From the NCBI GenBank assembly GCA_030247855.1, contig JAPDRN010000008.1, positions 62,001 to 126,000 on the forward strand: a stretch of 64,000 nt of DNA, read 5' to 3'. Origin of the DNA: Knufia peltigerae (taxonomy: Eukaryota > Ascomycota > Eurotiomycetes > Chaetothyriales > Trichomeriaceae). The translations under genes and the position numbers were made by a program. Under the pieces are notes generated by a model, which was given only the letters and a program-made list of their open reading frames with translations, was not told where the DNA came from and did no database searches. Below, piece after piece: positions 32,519 to 43,248 of the stretch; within the stretch, counting starts at the first letter, position 1, and each line of letters opens with the position of its first letter.

Positions 32519-35176
32519 TCAATCATTCTCGTTCTGAAACAACACCTTGAGTTTCCTCAGGGCATCGTCGCAGTTAACTTCCATACGTGTGATAACATCG
32601 ACTGCCTCCTCTTTGCTCAAAATTAATTGGCAAATCATCCAAAAATGAAATGAATTTCTGTACATGCCAGCAGACTTGAGAGTCTCGTCCGTGGCATGCG
32701 ATCGAACAGCCTGCCACAGCTGTCGCCATCGTTCCAATGCTGTCTTGAGATTCTCAAACACTGCTCCCCATTTTGATGCACTGACTGAGCGATTCGTGGT
32801 CTTGGAAGGTAGATCGTGTGACAGGGTGACGATACAAGAATGGATATGCGTGTACAGTACTGGTAAACAAATTAGTTGGTCACATTGGTCGTGCGTACAT
32901 CAACAAAATAACGTACAATGAATCAAGATGAATAGATCAAACGGAGTGTATTCTCCATTGGCATCAGTTTCCAGAGGTTGGCTGGGATTCTCGGCAAAAT
33001 TGGAGTTGACAAGAGCCATGGAAGACGACAGGCCCGCGGATGAAGTCTTCGCCTTGCCCTCGAAGAGTGACGAAAAGGCTTCAGCTATGGTCTGTCGAGG
33101 AGCAAATATGGAATCGCTTTGCATGAACGGATGTCGTGAGCTGAAGATGGCTTCCTTGCACGGTAAATCGGTATCGAACTCGACAGGAGACATGCGACAG
33201 GGAAAATTAGTGTAAATCCGGCCCGCACAGTCGAGCAGGGCAATGCTGGCGACCGTGCTAGAAAGTGGTTCAGTCAGCGGACCCTGCATACTTTGGCGTG
33301 CGTTTTTTGGAAAGGAAGGGAGGGGGTTAGGCCGTACCGGATTCGAGACTCCTTCTGTAGCCAGGCATTCTCCGATATCCGATCTGACGGCTGATGACGC
33401 GCGTGATGGTAATTGTATTTCCGTAGGACCTAGCGGCTTTGGTCAGCAGCCTAGATAAGCGAGCAAACCAGCAGGGTAAAATAACTACCTTGATGACTTC
33501 TCCCAATCGAGTCTCCAGGGCCCTACGTTTCGGTACTCGTGCACCAGACCAGTACTGTGCAATGACCATCAGAAATCCTGCCTGGACCTCTTGAAAGCGA
33601 TTCCATTCCGGGTCCGCCGCAGGTTCGGTTGTTTCTGACGGTGCTGGCGTTGAGGAAGACTCCTGTATGAATTTGATAATCTCGGATTCGAAAGAGAAAA
33701 TCTCCGAGTCAAAGACGACCAGTTCTGCAACGTCGACCAGTTTCTTCGCCGCCATTCTCTCGGATTGATCCTTGGAATACATCGCTCCCACAAAGATGAT
33801 ACTGATGACTAGCGACGTCTGCGCTTTGGCAGGGTCAAAGGAAGGTTTGTGCAGCATTGGACAATTGAGGTGCCAGTTGCGGAAGTACATGGAGATGAAT
33901 TTCGGGATCCTTTCGGGAGTCAAGAGGAAATTAAGACACGCCGTCAGTTCCTGTCGAGCTTTGTCGTCGAGTGCCAGACACCAAAGCTTGTTGTAGATGG
34001 CCATGTTGACCGCTGAGATATATTGAGCGTGGTCTGGTGGGTTAGACGCAGAGTCCGACGGAGTTGGCCCAAAGCGCATGTCTCCGGGGCCGATGGAGGG
34101 GTCGTAGAAATCCAGCTGCATGTCGGCATAATTTGGCGAGGGCACGAGGCCAAACGGCCCATTCCAGAAGTCCAAGTATTGCTCGTTCGTGTCCATGAAG
34201 GATTCAAACAAGCCGGAATAGTCGATCGAGTTCGGACTCGGGTCGCCCACTTTAACGTCATTGATCTCGCTTGTCTCTCCTGACTCGACCTGTTCCTGGT
34301 GGAATTGCATGCTCTGCATTCGGTCGTCACATGGCGGGAGATTGTATGTTCTTGTGAATGTGTCGGTTCCGCCATTCAGCAACGCTTTGATAGACACCCG
34401 ATCATCAGCAGCCGCGGCAGCGACAGCGACGGACGCGGGGGTAGAAGCGCTTGCTTTCTTCGTGCCTGTGTGAAAAGCCACTCACTCAGTCAAACACGCT
34501 TTGCACGGCGGGCATTTTTTGCGCGCGTAGTCTACAAGTAAAGCGAATCCACGTACCCGTTGATGAAGAGTTTTCCTTGGTCGAACCCTTCTGACGACAC
34601 GTGACTTGTTTCCTCTTACACTGAGCGCAAGGATTACCTCCATCGCATCGTATCTTGGAATTCACACACTGGGGGCTTGGTGTCAGTACCACAGGGGTGG
34701 GAAGAAGGGCAAATCAAATCTCACCGTTACACAAGCGTGTGGTCGTCGACCCTTGGGAACTGAACTGGGAGGCTCGCGGTCTCCCCGCCACTGGCAAATG
34801 TGGTAATGAGTCTGGAGGCGGTCTCTGCACGATCAGTCAGCGCGTCTTTTCTGGGGAAGAAATGATGCCGCGGAGAACTTCGTACTTGCGTGAAAAATCT
34901 CGACCGCAAAAAGTGCATGAAAAGGGTCTTGCGCCGGTATCTGGAACGCGACGCGATTAGTGATGAGTTTCAAAGCGCAATGGTAATATCCTCGGCAGGC
35001 TCACGTCGTGTTTGATGGCGTCTCAAGTGTTCGGCGCGATAAAATCCCTGCCCGCAAATGGTGCAAAGATGTTTCTTCTCGGAAGTGACTGCGGGCAATG
35101 GAGGACTGTCGGATCGCTTCACACAGGCCGCTGAAAGGAGTTCCTGGGTGCGGATGAGATCGTTGAATTGATCCAT
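32519..35176 (-). CDS. Transcription factor with C2H2 finger, Zn2Cys6 cluster and fungal_trans domain
   Basis: Eight exons on the minus strand: 35005-35176, 34886-34940, 34725-34824, 34557-34668, 33489-34465, 33338-33429, 32917-33257 and 32519-32859, giving 729 aa with every join in frame. A canonical C2H2 finger (Cys38, Cys41, His54, His58) is created only by removing intron 1. A second finger-like unit follows as C-x2-C-x12-H-x3-C (66-86). Then comes a Zn2Cys6 cluster, C-x2-C-x6-C-x5-C-x2-C-x6-C (107-133). The rest holds the fungal-specific regulatory domain (PERIPKFISMYFRNWHLNCPMLHKPSF; LGEVIKVLRK). This C2H2-Zn2Cys6 combination is a known fungal regulator class, often pathway specific. 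The target is unknown; the nearest downstream genes of the catabolic region, starting with the Baeyer-Villiger monooxygenase 0.8 kb away, are candidates. Confidence 0.9.
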
Positions 35177-35972
35177 GGCGCCGGCGAGAGCGTGGTCGTT
35201 TGTTGTCGTTGTCGTCGTTCTCGTTATCGTCGTCGCAATCGTGGAAATCAATTAGTGGAATAGGATGAGGAGAAAAAAGGCGAGAAAGGTTTGGTCCTTT
35301 AGTTGGTAATTCGAGGTCAAACTGTGTAAGCGTCGCCCAAATGGCCCAATCGCCCAGTCGTCTCCGCAGAGATTTGGGGATGACTAGGCATGAAAGTGGC
35401 TTAGCAGGGGCTTAGAAAGGGTCTAGTGCTGGTCACCTGTCATCTTCTTCCATTGGCCTCGTGGGCGCCCGTGGGAGCCCGTGGGCGGTAGTTCTCCAGG
35501 TGCGGGGTCACATCCTGGGCCTTAGCAGCCCTAACGATACCTTATTCGGCCCCTAAAGAAGGCCTTGCGTTGTACGGAGTTACGAGTTGGGGGTTCTCCA
35601 AGAACGTTCGATTACCAGCCTGGCGGGCTGTTCGGGGGTCCTGCATAGACTCTGTAGTTGGTGCCGGGAGGGCCGGGCTCATTAATCGATTTCAGTAGGG
35701 CTTCCAAAAGGGTTCTCATGGTTATTAAGCGAGGAATTGTGATGCCAGGGACTTGGTGATAACGCTATCATCGGCCCTGTTCGGAATACTGATTCATTGA
35801 TATCTAGGTGCATCTCGCCTCATATCATGTAGCTCTTGAATGCTTCTTCTGTCTTCTATCGAGTCTTCGTACCCGTATACTCCTTTCGAGTTGAACAAAT
35901 ACCTGTATGCACCTTCCCGGGAACGCCCTGCAATGACACCAAACCCATCAATACATAGACCACAATCACATC
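35177..35972. other. Intergenic with 10-bp tandem repeat
   Basis: Promoter of the C2H2-Zn2Cys6 regulator and 3' flank of the monooxygenase gene. At 35461-35488 there are about 2.7 copies of a GC-rich 10-mer of form GTGGG(C/A)GCCC, roughly 285-310 bp upstream of the regulator ATG; this may be a binding site or slippage. No gene otherwise. Confidence 0.5.
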
Positions 35973-37922
35973 TCAAGATGGAACTGCAGGAAAGTCGATC
36001 TGATCCCTGTTCAGGTAATTCACATTGACCTTCTTGTCCCTCTCGTTGACCGTCCAACCGTTTCCAATCCACGTAGCCGGGTTCTCGCTCTCATACTCGT
36101 AAACAAAGTCCTCCCACCGAGGATGCGCGAGCGCCCTCATGGAATGCAGTGAAGATCCCGGCCAGAGCGCACTGACTCGGCCATCTGAGGTACCGCCCTT
36201 ATACCAACTCCGGCAGTCCATGGAGAAGACCGTGGTCGAAAAATATTCATCGCAGTACTTGACAAAGGTCTCGACAGCATCTGGCCGGGGCGCCATGCTT
36301 CGGATGTTGTCTCTCTGCATCTTGGCCAGACAAAAAGTGACATAGTCAATGACCTTCTCGATCAGAAGCAGGAGATTCCCCGTTCCCAGTGCTGAATTCG
36401 GCCCCAGTGAGATAAAGTAGTTAGGGAATCCATCCGTGGCCAACGACAGGTATGTTGAAGGAATGTCCTTCCACTTCTCAGCCATAGTGACACCTCGTTG
36501 ACCGATAATGGGGAATCGAGGGCTGAATGTGGTATCGAAGCCCGTCGCGCAAATGATGGCGTCCACAGGATGATGCTGGCCATCAGTCGTGATAATTCCA
36601 GTCGCATCGACCTTTTCAATCCCCGTCGTGATCACATCAACCTTGGGGTCAGTCAAGGCCTCGAGGTAGCCAGGCCCTGGCGTCAATCGTCGACACACCG
36701 GAGGGAACGAAGGCATCAGAGTGTCCACCAGGGAAGGCTTGCCTTCCAGACGCCGTTTCATATTTTCGGTAAACACCTCAACAGCCCCAAGTTGCTCGGG
36801 AGTTCCTTTCATCGTCACGGCATGCACAGTCTGGAGTTCGAGTTCGATATCCTTTCGGAACTTTTCGTAGAAATCAGGATCGGTCTGGAATCGTTTGATA
36901 TCTTCTTCCGAGAAAGAGACTGATCACCACCAACATCAGTATGTGAAGAGCCAAGTGGCATTCACGGCGGTCTAAACTTACAATTGTCAAGGCCTTTCCC
37001 CATCAAATCGACCTTCTCTCGTGCAAAGGTCGGCGATAGCCACGTTCGGCCTCGAATATAATGGTCCACATGGTTGGACTTGGCCAGCACCGCTGGCACG
37101 ATCTGGATGCCACTGGAACCATTGCCGATGACTGCCAGCCGTTTGTTCTGCATCCGCCAACATCAGCATCCAGAAGATAGACACACTCTTAGACAGCGAA
37201 CTCACCGTCCAGTCGAAAGATTCATCCCAACTTGCACTGTGCAACAAACTCCCTTTGAAGTCTTGAAGACCTGGGATCTGAGGCCACTTCCAGTCGTTCA
37301 ACGCACCGGTGGCCGACAACAGCACATCACAAGAGTCATCTATGATGCTACCGTCTTGAGTGTTCTTGACCTGGAGGCTGCAGTGTCAGCGATCACACGG
37401 TCACTGGGACACGAAAAACAACAAGTCAAGAACTTACCTGCACTTGCCACTTTCCTTGCGATTCATCCCATTGGGCCTTGACAATCTGATGGTTGAGCTT
37501 GATGTGTCGCATACAGTCATACTTGGCGACGACTTTCTTCCAATACCGATGGATTTCTTGCGACGTGGCATAAAACTGCGACCATTCGTGATTAGGCTCG
37601 AATGTCGCCTGGTACGTATGTGCGGGAATGTCACCTAGCCAAAGGAAAATCATGTCAGCATGCGTAGGCTTCTCGAAGAGTGGTGTGGGTGCTTCGGTTC
37701 GGTTCACATACAAGCACATCCCGGATATCGATTTTCAAACCAAGTGCCGCCGACATCAGAGTTCTTCTCATATACTTGGAGCGACAGGTTCGAGATTCTC
37801 TGAGGCAATCGGATCGATGCCAGGATACCGGAGATACCAGCTCCAACCACGATCACACGAAGAGGTCGGTAATCATCAATGCATCGTGGATCCATCCAGT
37901 GTTGTGGTGCTGCTTCACCCAT
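35973..37922 (-). CDS. Type I Baeyer-Villiger monooxygenase (flavin-dependent)
   Basis: Five exons on the minus strand: 37712-37922, 37438-37634, 37206-37370, 36982-37147 and 35973-36919, giving 561 aa. All joins are GT-AG in frame. The FAD-binding Rossmann motif is GAGISG (27-32). The Baeyer-Villiger fingerprint FxGxxxHxxxW(P/D) is perfect at 174-185 (FKGSLLHSASWD), and the NADPH Rossmann motif is GNGSSG (199-204). A second conserved block, DAIICATGFDTTF, is in the last exon. Such enzymes insert one oxygen next to a carbonyl, turning cyclic ketones into lactones or linear and aryl ketones into esters, using O2 and NADPH. The substrate cannot be read from sequence. Adjacent genes encode a ring-cleavage-type VOC protein and a C-C lyase, which fits a catabolic or tailoring pathway. 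Confidence 0.94.
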
Positions 37923-38942
37923 GATGAGGTTTTTGAATCTAGATTGGGGTGTGTTGGAATGTCTTGGGCCTTTCCCTTCTTTTGATTTCTATCCAAAAAA
38001 GTTTCAGGTGGAAAGACTGAAGCTCGGGCAAGACATGGGGCCCTCAGAGTCTTATAGTATGTGCGCGTCCCATCCCGAATCCACCATCCGAAGGGACATG
38101 GAATCCATCACCTGAGAAAAAGTTCCCACAGTTCAAAGACAATACAGAGGCCCCGGGCACATTTGATTCCGCACAATCCAATGGGGAACGACGGTTACAG
38201 ATCGCCTGGGGTCTGGGGGATGTGGGATAAACCCGGTGGTTCAAGGTCAGTTCACGAGCCGGAATACCCCATTTTATGCCTGGGAACGCGTATCAATTGG
38301 TCCGGCACCGAGTCTGGAAGCCCACTCGGCTTCACCACCTTTGTTGCATCGCTGTCGCCGTCTGTGGAGGGTGGAAGGGTGGGCGGTCCAGGTCCTGGGA
38401 CGCCCATCGGGGTAACCCCCAGTTACTAACACCCGAAGTGCTAGCTAGGATCTCGACAATTTGCTCTCGTGTTGGTAAAGAGGCCACTCACATACGGAGG
38501 GCAGAAAGATGATTTAGGACTTGCCGTATCTCGGTCAACCAATCAATTCTTCCTGTTTGGTGAGGCGAATGTCAAATATTTACTCGCAAAACCAGTCATG
38601 AACAAAAGAGGGACTGTCTGCGGGATACCCTGTGGAACCAAATGTGCGGTTACCATATGTCAACTACTCACTGTCGCTGTACTGTTGCAGAATATTTGTC
38701 GTTGATGTTCCAGCGGTCGACGTAATCAGCTACTAACCACGATTGATTTTCCGTGGTCAAAGTAACTAGCCGAAAGGCCTGGACCTAAAATTGCTTATAA
38801 CCAGTCGATGGCAATGCATTTTCCCACTCAATCACATACATACAAGAGCAAACAGAAACCGTCCATCCACGCTTCAGATACCATACTTCATACTGCTAAT
38901 TCCAGAGAAATTCGAGAGATCCCTCCCTCTCTCTCTCTCTTT
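37923..38942. other. Intergenic; promoter of the monooxygenase gene
   Basis: 1 kb. A (CT)n run at about 38927-38940 sits at the 3' end of the neighbouring VOC gene. No other gene or clear motif pair. Confidence 0.5.
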
Positions 38943-39647
38943 TCAAAATCCGGCGGGCAATTCCTTCCTTTCCCCGATCTCCTTTCTCATTTTCAAATCT
39001 CTAATCTCCTTGGCCGACAACCCTTCCTGGCCATCCGCAGTCGCCTTGCCGAGTATGTACTCGCTCCACCTATCCGGGTCGAAATCCGTGCCCATCGGGT
39101 TCGCGTCGTACTTTTCCCCGGCCATGAAATCGTTCGCCTCGTCCGGGTCGTCGAAATTGTCCACCTGCAGCTCGATCTTGTTCCCGTCGAGGTCGCGGTA
39201 GTACATGCTCGTCGTGGGGCCGTGGTTGACGCACCACAGCGGCAGGATCGGGGTGTCGCAGTTCTTCAGGTACACGTACTGGTGAGAGAGTGCGGTGAGC
39301 GTCGGGTACGTGAAGGCGATGTGGTCCAGGCCGGCGTGCGTGACGTCCTTTGGTTTGGGGACCGCGTCGGGCGAGCAGATGATGGCGATGCGGTGGTGTT
39401 CGTCGTCGTACGCCAAAAAGGCCAGCACGGGGTCCTCGTGCACGACGTGCGCGTTGAGCAGGTTGCAGTAGAACTGGATCATGGGTTTGTAGTTGGCCGG
39501 CGTGGTTCGAAAGACGACGTGCGCGAGGATCCTGGGTGTCTGGCGGACGATAGATCTACCGTTTTTCGCAGTAGCAGTCTTTGCCCCTGGTGCTGTGAGT
39601 CTGACTGAGCCGTTGTTGTTGTTCTTGTGAGTAGCTGATGGTGCCAT
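38943..39647 (-). CDS. VOC-superfamily dioxygenase (extradiol / glyoxalase-type)
   Basis: Single exon, 234 aa from the ATG at 39647; the frame extends upstream without an ATG. A flexible Ala/Asn/Lys-rich N-terminus (about 35 aa) precedes a two-module beta-alpha-beta-beta-beta fold. The metal triad expected for extradiol dioxygenases is visible: His43 (RILAHVVFRT), His109 (AGLDHIAF) and Glu159 (DGNKIELQVDNF). The blocks YYRDLDGNKIELQVDNF and GLDHIAF are typical of fungal proteins annotated as biphenyl-2,3-diol 1,2-dioxygenase-like. A role in cleaving a catechol-type ring is plausible but unproven; glyoxalase- or isomerase-type chemistry is possible. No targeting signal seen. Confidence 0.87.
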   Translation of the reverse strand: MAPSATHKNNNNGSVRLTAPGAKTATAKNGRSIVRQTPRILAHVVFRTTPANYKPMIQFYCNLLNAHVVHEDPVLAFLAYDDEHHRIAIICSPDAVPKPKDVTHAGLDHIAFTYPTLTALSHQYVYLKNCDTPILPLWCVNHGPTTSMYYRDLDGNKIELQVDNFDDPDEANDFMAGEKYDANPMGTDFDPDRWSEYILGKATADGQEGLSAKEIRDLKMRKEIGERKELPAGF

Positions 39648-40703
39648 GTCTTTGCTTTTGGTTTTCCGTTCTTTATTATGGTCCAAGACTTTTCAGCACT
39701 GTGATGTGACTTGATGTGATATAATGGCCAGGTTACTTGATTCGAGTTCTCCGAGAGACGTGACTGTCAATTCGAAAACCTACTGAGCTGAATGAGGTTA
39801 AATGTGTATCAAAATACTCACTGACTTTCGTCTCATATATAGGCTGCGGCGGTGTCTGTCATCATTGTCAACAGGGGGGAGGAGGTGTCGTCCGCATGAT
39901 TTGCAACAGAAACCCCAGATCTCCGGAGGGAAACCCACTTTACGAGGCAAAGTATGGATGGAGCAGTGGTGGCAACGAACTCGAAAACACCACAACTTCA
40001 CCGAACTCCGGGGGGTTTAGACAACACCGCAACTTCACCCGGAGAACTCTTGAGCACGTGCTTTTCTTTTCGTTTTTGTCTTTTTCGGCGTCAATACACT
40101 CTTTGAAGACCCCTCTCCTTGTTCGTGAAGAGATTCTTCGCCGACGGTCACTTTTTCACTTTGGGACACCCATCTTCCACCTCCATCAATTCCTGTGGTG
40201 ACTGGTCTCGCCCTCGTGTCCAATCTGCAACGGGAGTTTTTTAACTTCCGACATACCAGTCGGCCTTACGGACCCAGACACAACATGTCAGAGAGTAGTA
40301 CCTCTAATCGGACATGACGGCCTAGCTTTGATGAACAAGCTATTCAAAGGGTATGTCAAGATCGTGAGTGACCTTGACGGATCCCAAGTCAAGACTGGCG
40401 GGGCCTTGCTCGAGACAATAAATGATCTTAAAGCTTTCCCACGGTAGAGTGTCACTTTCTACGATGACAGTATTGTGTCCAAATTCATTACCCTCCTCAA
40501 TGATCAGGTCTGAATCATTGCAGAAGCTGCCCTTTTCCCCCACCTTTCTCGGCCTTGAACGCCTTGAGTATCAATGACACCATACTCTCTCGTCCTTAAT
40601 CTTCATTGGCGAAACAATGCAGCCGATCGCTCATTCTTCATTTCTTCGTCTCAACAACGAGCCCTCGGGGGAAAAAAAAGCAAAAGACTAAGTTGCTGAT
40701 TGA
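39648..40703. other. Intergenic; promoter of the VOC gene
   Basis: About 1 kb between the VOC gene start and the 3' end of the ThDP-enzyme gene. Apart from a direct repeat at 39987-40039 (listed separately), no gene or motif was recognised. Confidence 0.5.
39987..40039. repeat. Promoter direct repeat (16 bp x 2)
   Basis: ACACC(A/G)CAACTTCACC occurs at 39987-40002 and 40024-40039 with one mismatch, 37 bp apart, about 340-390 bp upstream of the VOC gene. It could be a pair of regulator sites. Confidence 0.5.
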
Positions 40704-42849
40704 CTACCTTGCCGCACTGTCGTCTTTATAGTATGGCCTTGGTACGTTGTCGTAATATGGTACGACGATCCAATCTTTATCATTCGTCTTCCCGACCATT
40801 CCCCTGGTCGCCATGGTGACGGGAGTCTTTGAGATGATGGCGTTCAGCAACCCCGGTCCTTTTGTCGTCGACGACGTGAGTTTCTTGATCGCGGCTCGGG
40901 CTTCTTCGACACTCTCCTGCACGATGATTCCTTTACAACCGAACCCCTGCGCGACGAGGTCGAAACGACAGTTCGGAGACAAGGTACTGGCAACCCGGGC
41001 AGGGTCCTCGTCCTCGTAGATCAAGTCCTGACCGTGGACACTCATGCCCCAGAAATAATTGTTGGCCACGACCGTCAAAACGTTGAGTCCGTGACGTGCG
41101 AACGTGTCGAGTTCCTGGATGTGGAACCCGGCCGAGCCATCCCCTTGAACGTTGACGATCAAGCGATCTGGACATGCCAGCGCCGCCCCGATACTGTACC
41201 CCCAGCCGTTGCCCAGGAACCCCAGATATCCCGTCGCCACCATGGCACCGGCTGGGCGAGCCCGTTCGAGTAGTTCCATCGCCCAGACTCCTATCTCACC
41301 CCCGTCGATGATGACGATTGACCCTTCCGGCAACGACTCGTAGATGCCCTTCACCATCAAGAAAGGATGTAGGCGCCCGTCGGGGCAACGCTCGGCGTCG
41401 TCTTCGTGAGGGGACTTCATCGTTTTGAGGGATTGAAGGTCTTGGATCCATGCATTTTGGGGTTGGATCGAATTCTTGTTGTTGACGCTGACTTTTTCCA
41501 GCAAGGCCTTGATGAAATTGGTCGCATCTGAAACGATGCCCAGATCGATTGCGCTGGATCTCCCGATTTCTCCGGCATCGAGGTCCACCTGCACCACTTT
41601 CGTGGCCGAGTCGTTAGAAATTATGGCACCGGATCTCCCTCCCAATAAAAATCCCGTTCTCGCGCCCAGGAGCAGCACAAAGTCCGGTTGTTTCTTCTGA
41701 AGAAACGGCAGACGGGCCAGGAGAGCCGCGTAGCCTCCTCGGTAAGGGGATCCGAAGGGCAGGGCTGGAATGTACTTTTGTGAATAGTACACTGGGGTCC
41801 CCGTCGCCTCAGCCATGTCCAGGAGGAGACTTGACTTTGAATCTCTGGACGTGGCTCGGGCAGCTCCAGTGCCGACGATGATTACTGGTCGCTGGGCCGA
41901 TTTCCAGATGTCGATGAGTTCGTCGAGTGCGGCCGGATCAGGGTACGGCGCCACGGCGGGACTGCAGGTAAGAGAGCCACACTCAATAGCATTCATCCGG
42001 GGCGGATGAAACAAAATGTCGATGGGGAAATCGACCACGACAGGTCCTGGAATACCTCCGATGGCAGTTCTGTATGCATGACTGACGATTCGTGGTATTT
42101 CTTCGACGTCTAAAATGTTGCCAAAAGGGGGTTCGACTTAGCTCTCATTCTCTGCTCCAGCAACAGAAACCAGGAAAATAAAAAGGGGCTTTATCTTCGA
42201 TGCACAACAATACAGATTATGTTTCCTAATATCATCGATGGAGAAGGGGTCCTGACACAGAAAGGGAGAAGGAACGCGGAACGAAAAGCGGAAGGGAACA
42301 ATACGCGGCATTGTACGTACTCGTCACTCGATGAGCAAACTTGCTGACCGGCTTCGCCAGAACAACCTGATCGTGAAACCCCTGAAGACAGTTCGTCTCG
42401 GCGTCTCGGAGAGGAGGCGAAGATGTGACGACGAAAATGGGTGAACGGTCAGCGTAAGCCGTTGCCAGACCTGGAAGGGCATTGCCAAATCTGTGAAACC
42501 ACAAAGATGAATCATCTTAGTACTGACTTTCCTGACCAGCCAAAAAAAAAGGAAAAAGCAGACAGAGTCAATCTTACCCGCTGTTTGCCGTCACGAAACA
42601 AAACCCAACTTTACCAGAGAGTTTGGCGTAGCTTTCGGCCGCTTGAACGGCGGTGGTTTCGTGCCTCGTGTCGATGATCTTGATGTCGACAAGAGAGCAA
42701 CCGATGAGAAAGGCGTCGAGATGACCTCCATGTAAGCCGAAGCATACGTCGACGCCCAGTTGTTTCAACGACTGAGCGAGTAGATCGCCTCCCAATAGCT
42801 CCCTTTTTGGGGGCTGCTGCCAATCCATTCGACGACGGTTCTCGGACAT
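40704..42849 (-). CDS. ThDP-dependent enzyme, benzaldehyde-lyase-like
   Basis: Three exons on the minus strand: 42578-42849, 42321-42490 and 40704-42109, giving 615 aa. ThDP decarboxylase/lyase superfamily with Pyr, central and PP domains. The cofactor-activating Glu is Glu64 (IIDTRHETTA). The PP-domain Mg/ThDP motif begins GDGSAGFHIQELDTF and ends at NN (VVANNYFWG). The Pyr domain reads like bacterial benzaldehyde lyase: FGLHGGHLDAF, RDAETNCLQG and FAHRV, so the lyase residues His29, Glu50 and Gln113 have counterparts His43, Glu64 and Gln127. The likely reaction is reversible cleavage of an alpha-hydroxy ketone into two aldehydes (or carboligation). Acetolactate synthase and 2-hydroxyacyl-CoA lyase are the alternatives; I see no C-terminal ADP-binding or peroxisomal signal pointing to the latter. 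Confidence 0.9.
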
Positions 42850-43248
42850 GACGGACGATTTTCGAGGTTCTCACTCTCTCTGTCTCTCCTTTTGTTTATT
42901 GAAGCTCTAGGTTGGCGAGCTTTATGTTCGTGTTTTATACGAGACGTCTCGCCATGGTTGAATGGGCGTGGCGCAACTGACTCGTATTTTATGACTTGGT
43001 CATGTACCTCGGATGCCGATGGTCGTAGAGGGGGGTAATAAAATCATGACCAGATCTTGGCTGCCTACTAATTCTATAAACCCACTCCATGGCCAAAGAC
43101 CCTTTAGTACCCATCCAACTCTATATCGATCGATAATACCCTCGGTACTCATTGTACTGACTTATTATCTCGTAGGTGGATTTTTCCCATTCAACCAAGG
43201 GAATACCTCCTCAACAGATAAGAGAACAATCAGTATGAGTGAATCTCT
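42850..43248. other. Intergenic; promoter of the ThDP-enzyme gene
   Basis: About 400 bp, AT-rich. Nothing recognised. Confidence 0.5.
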
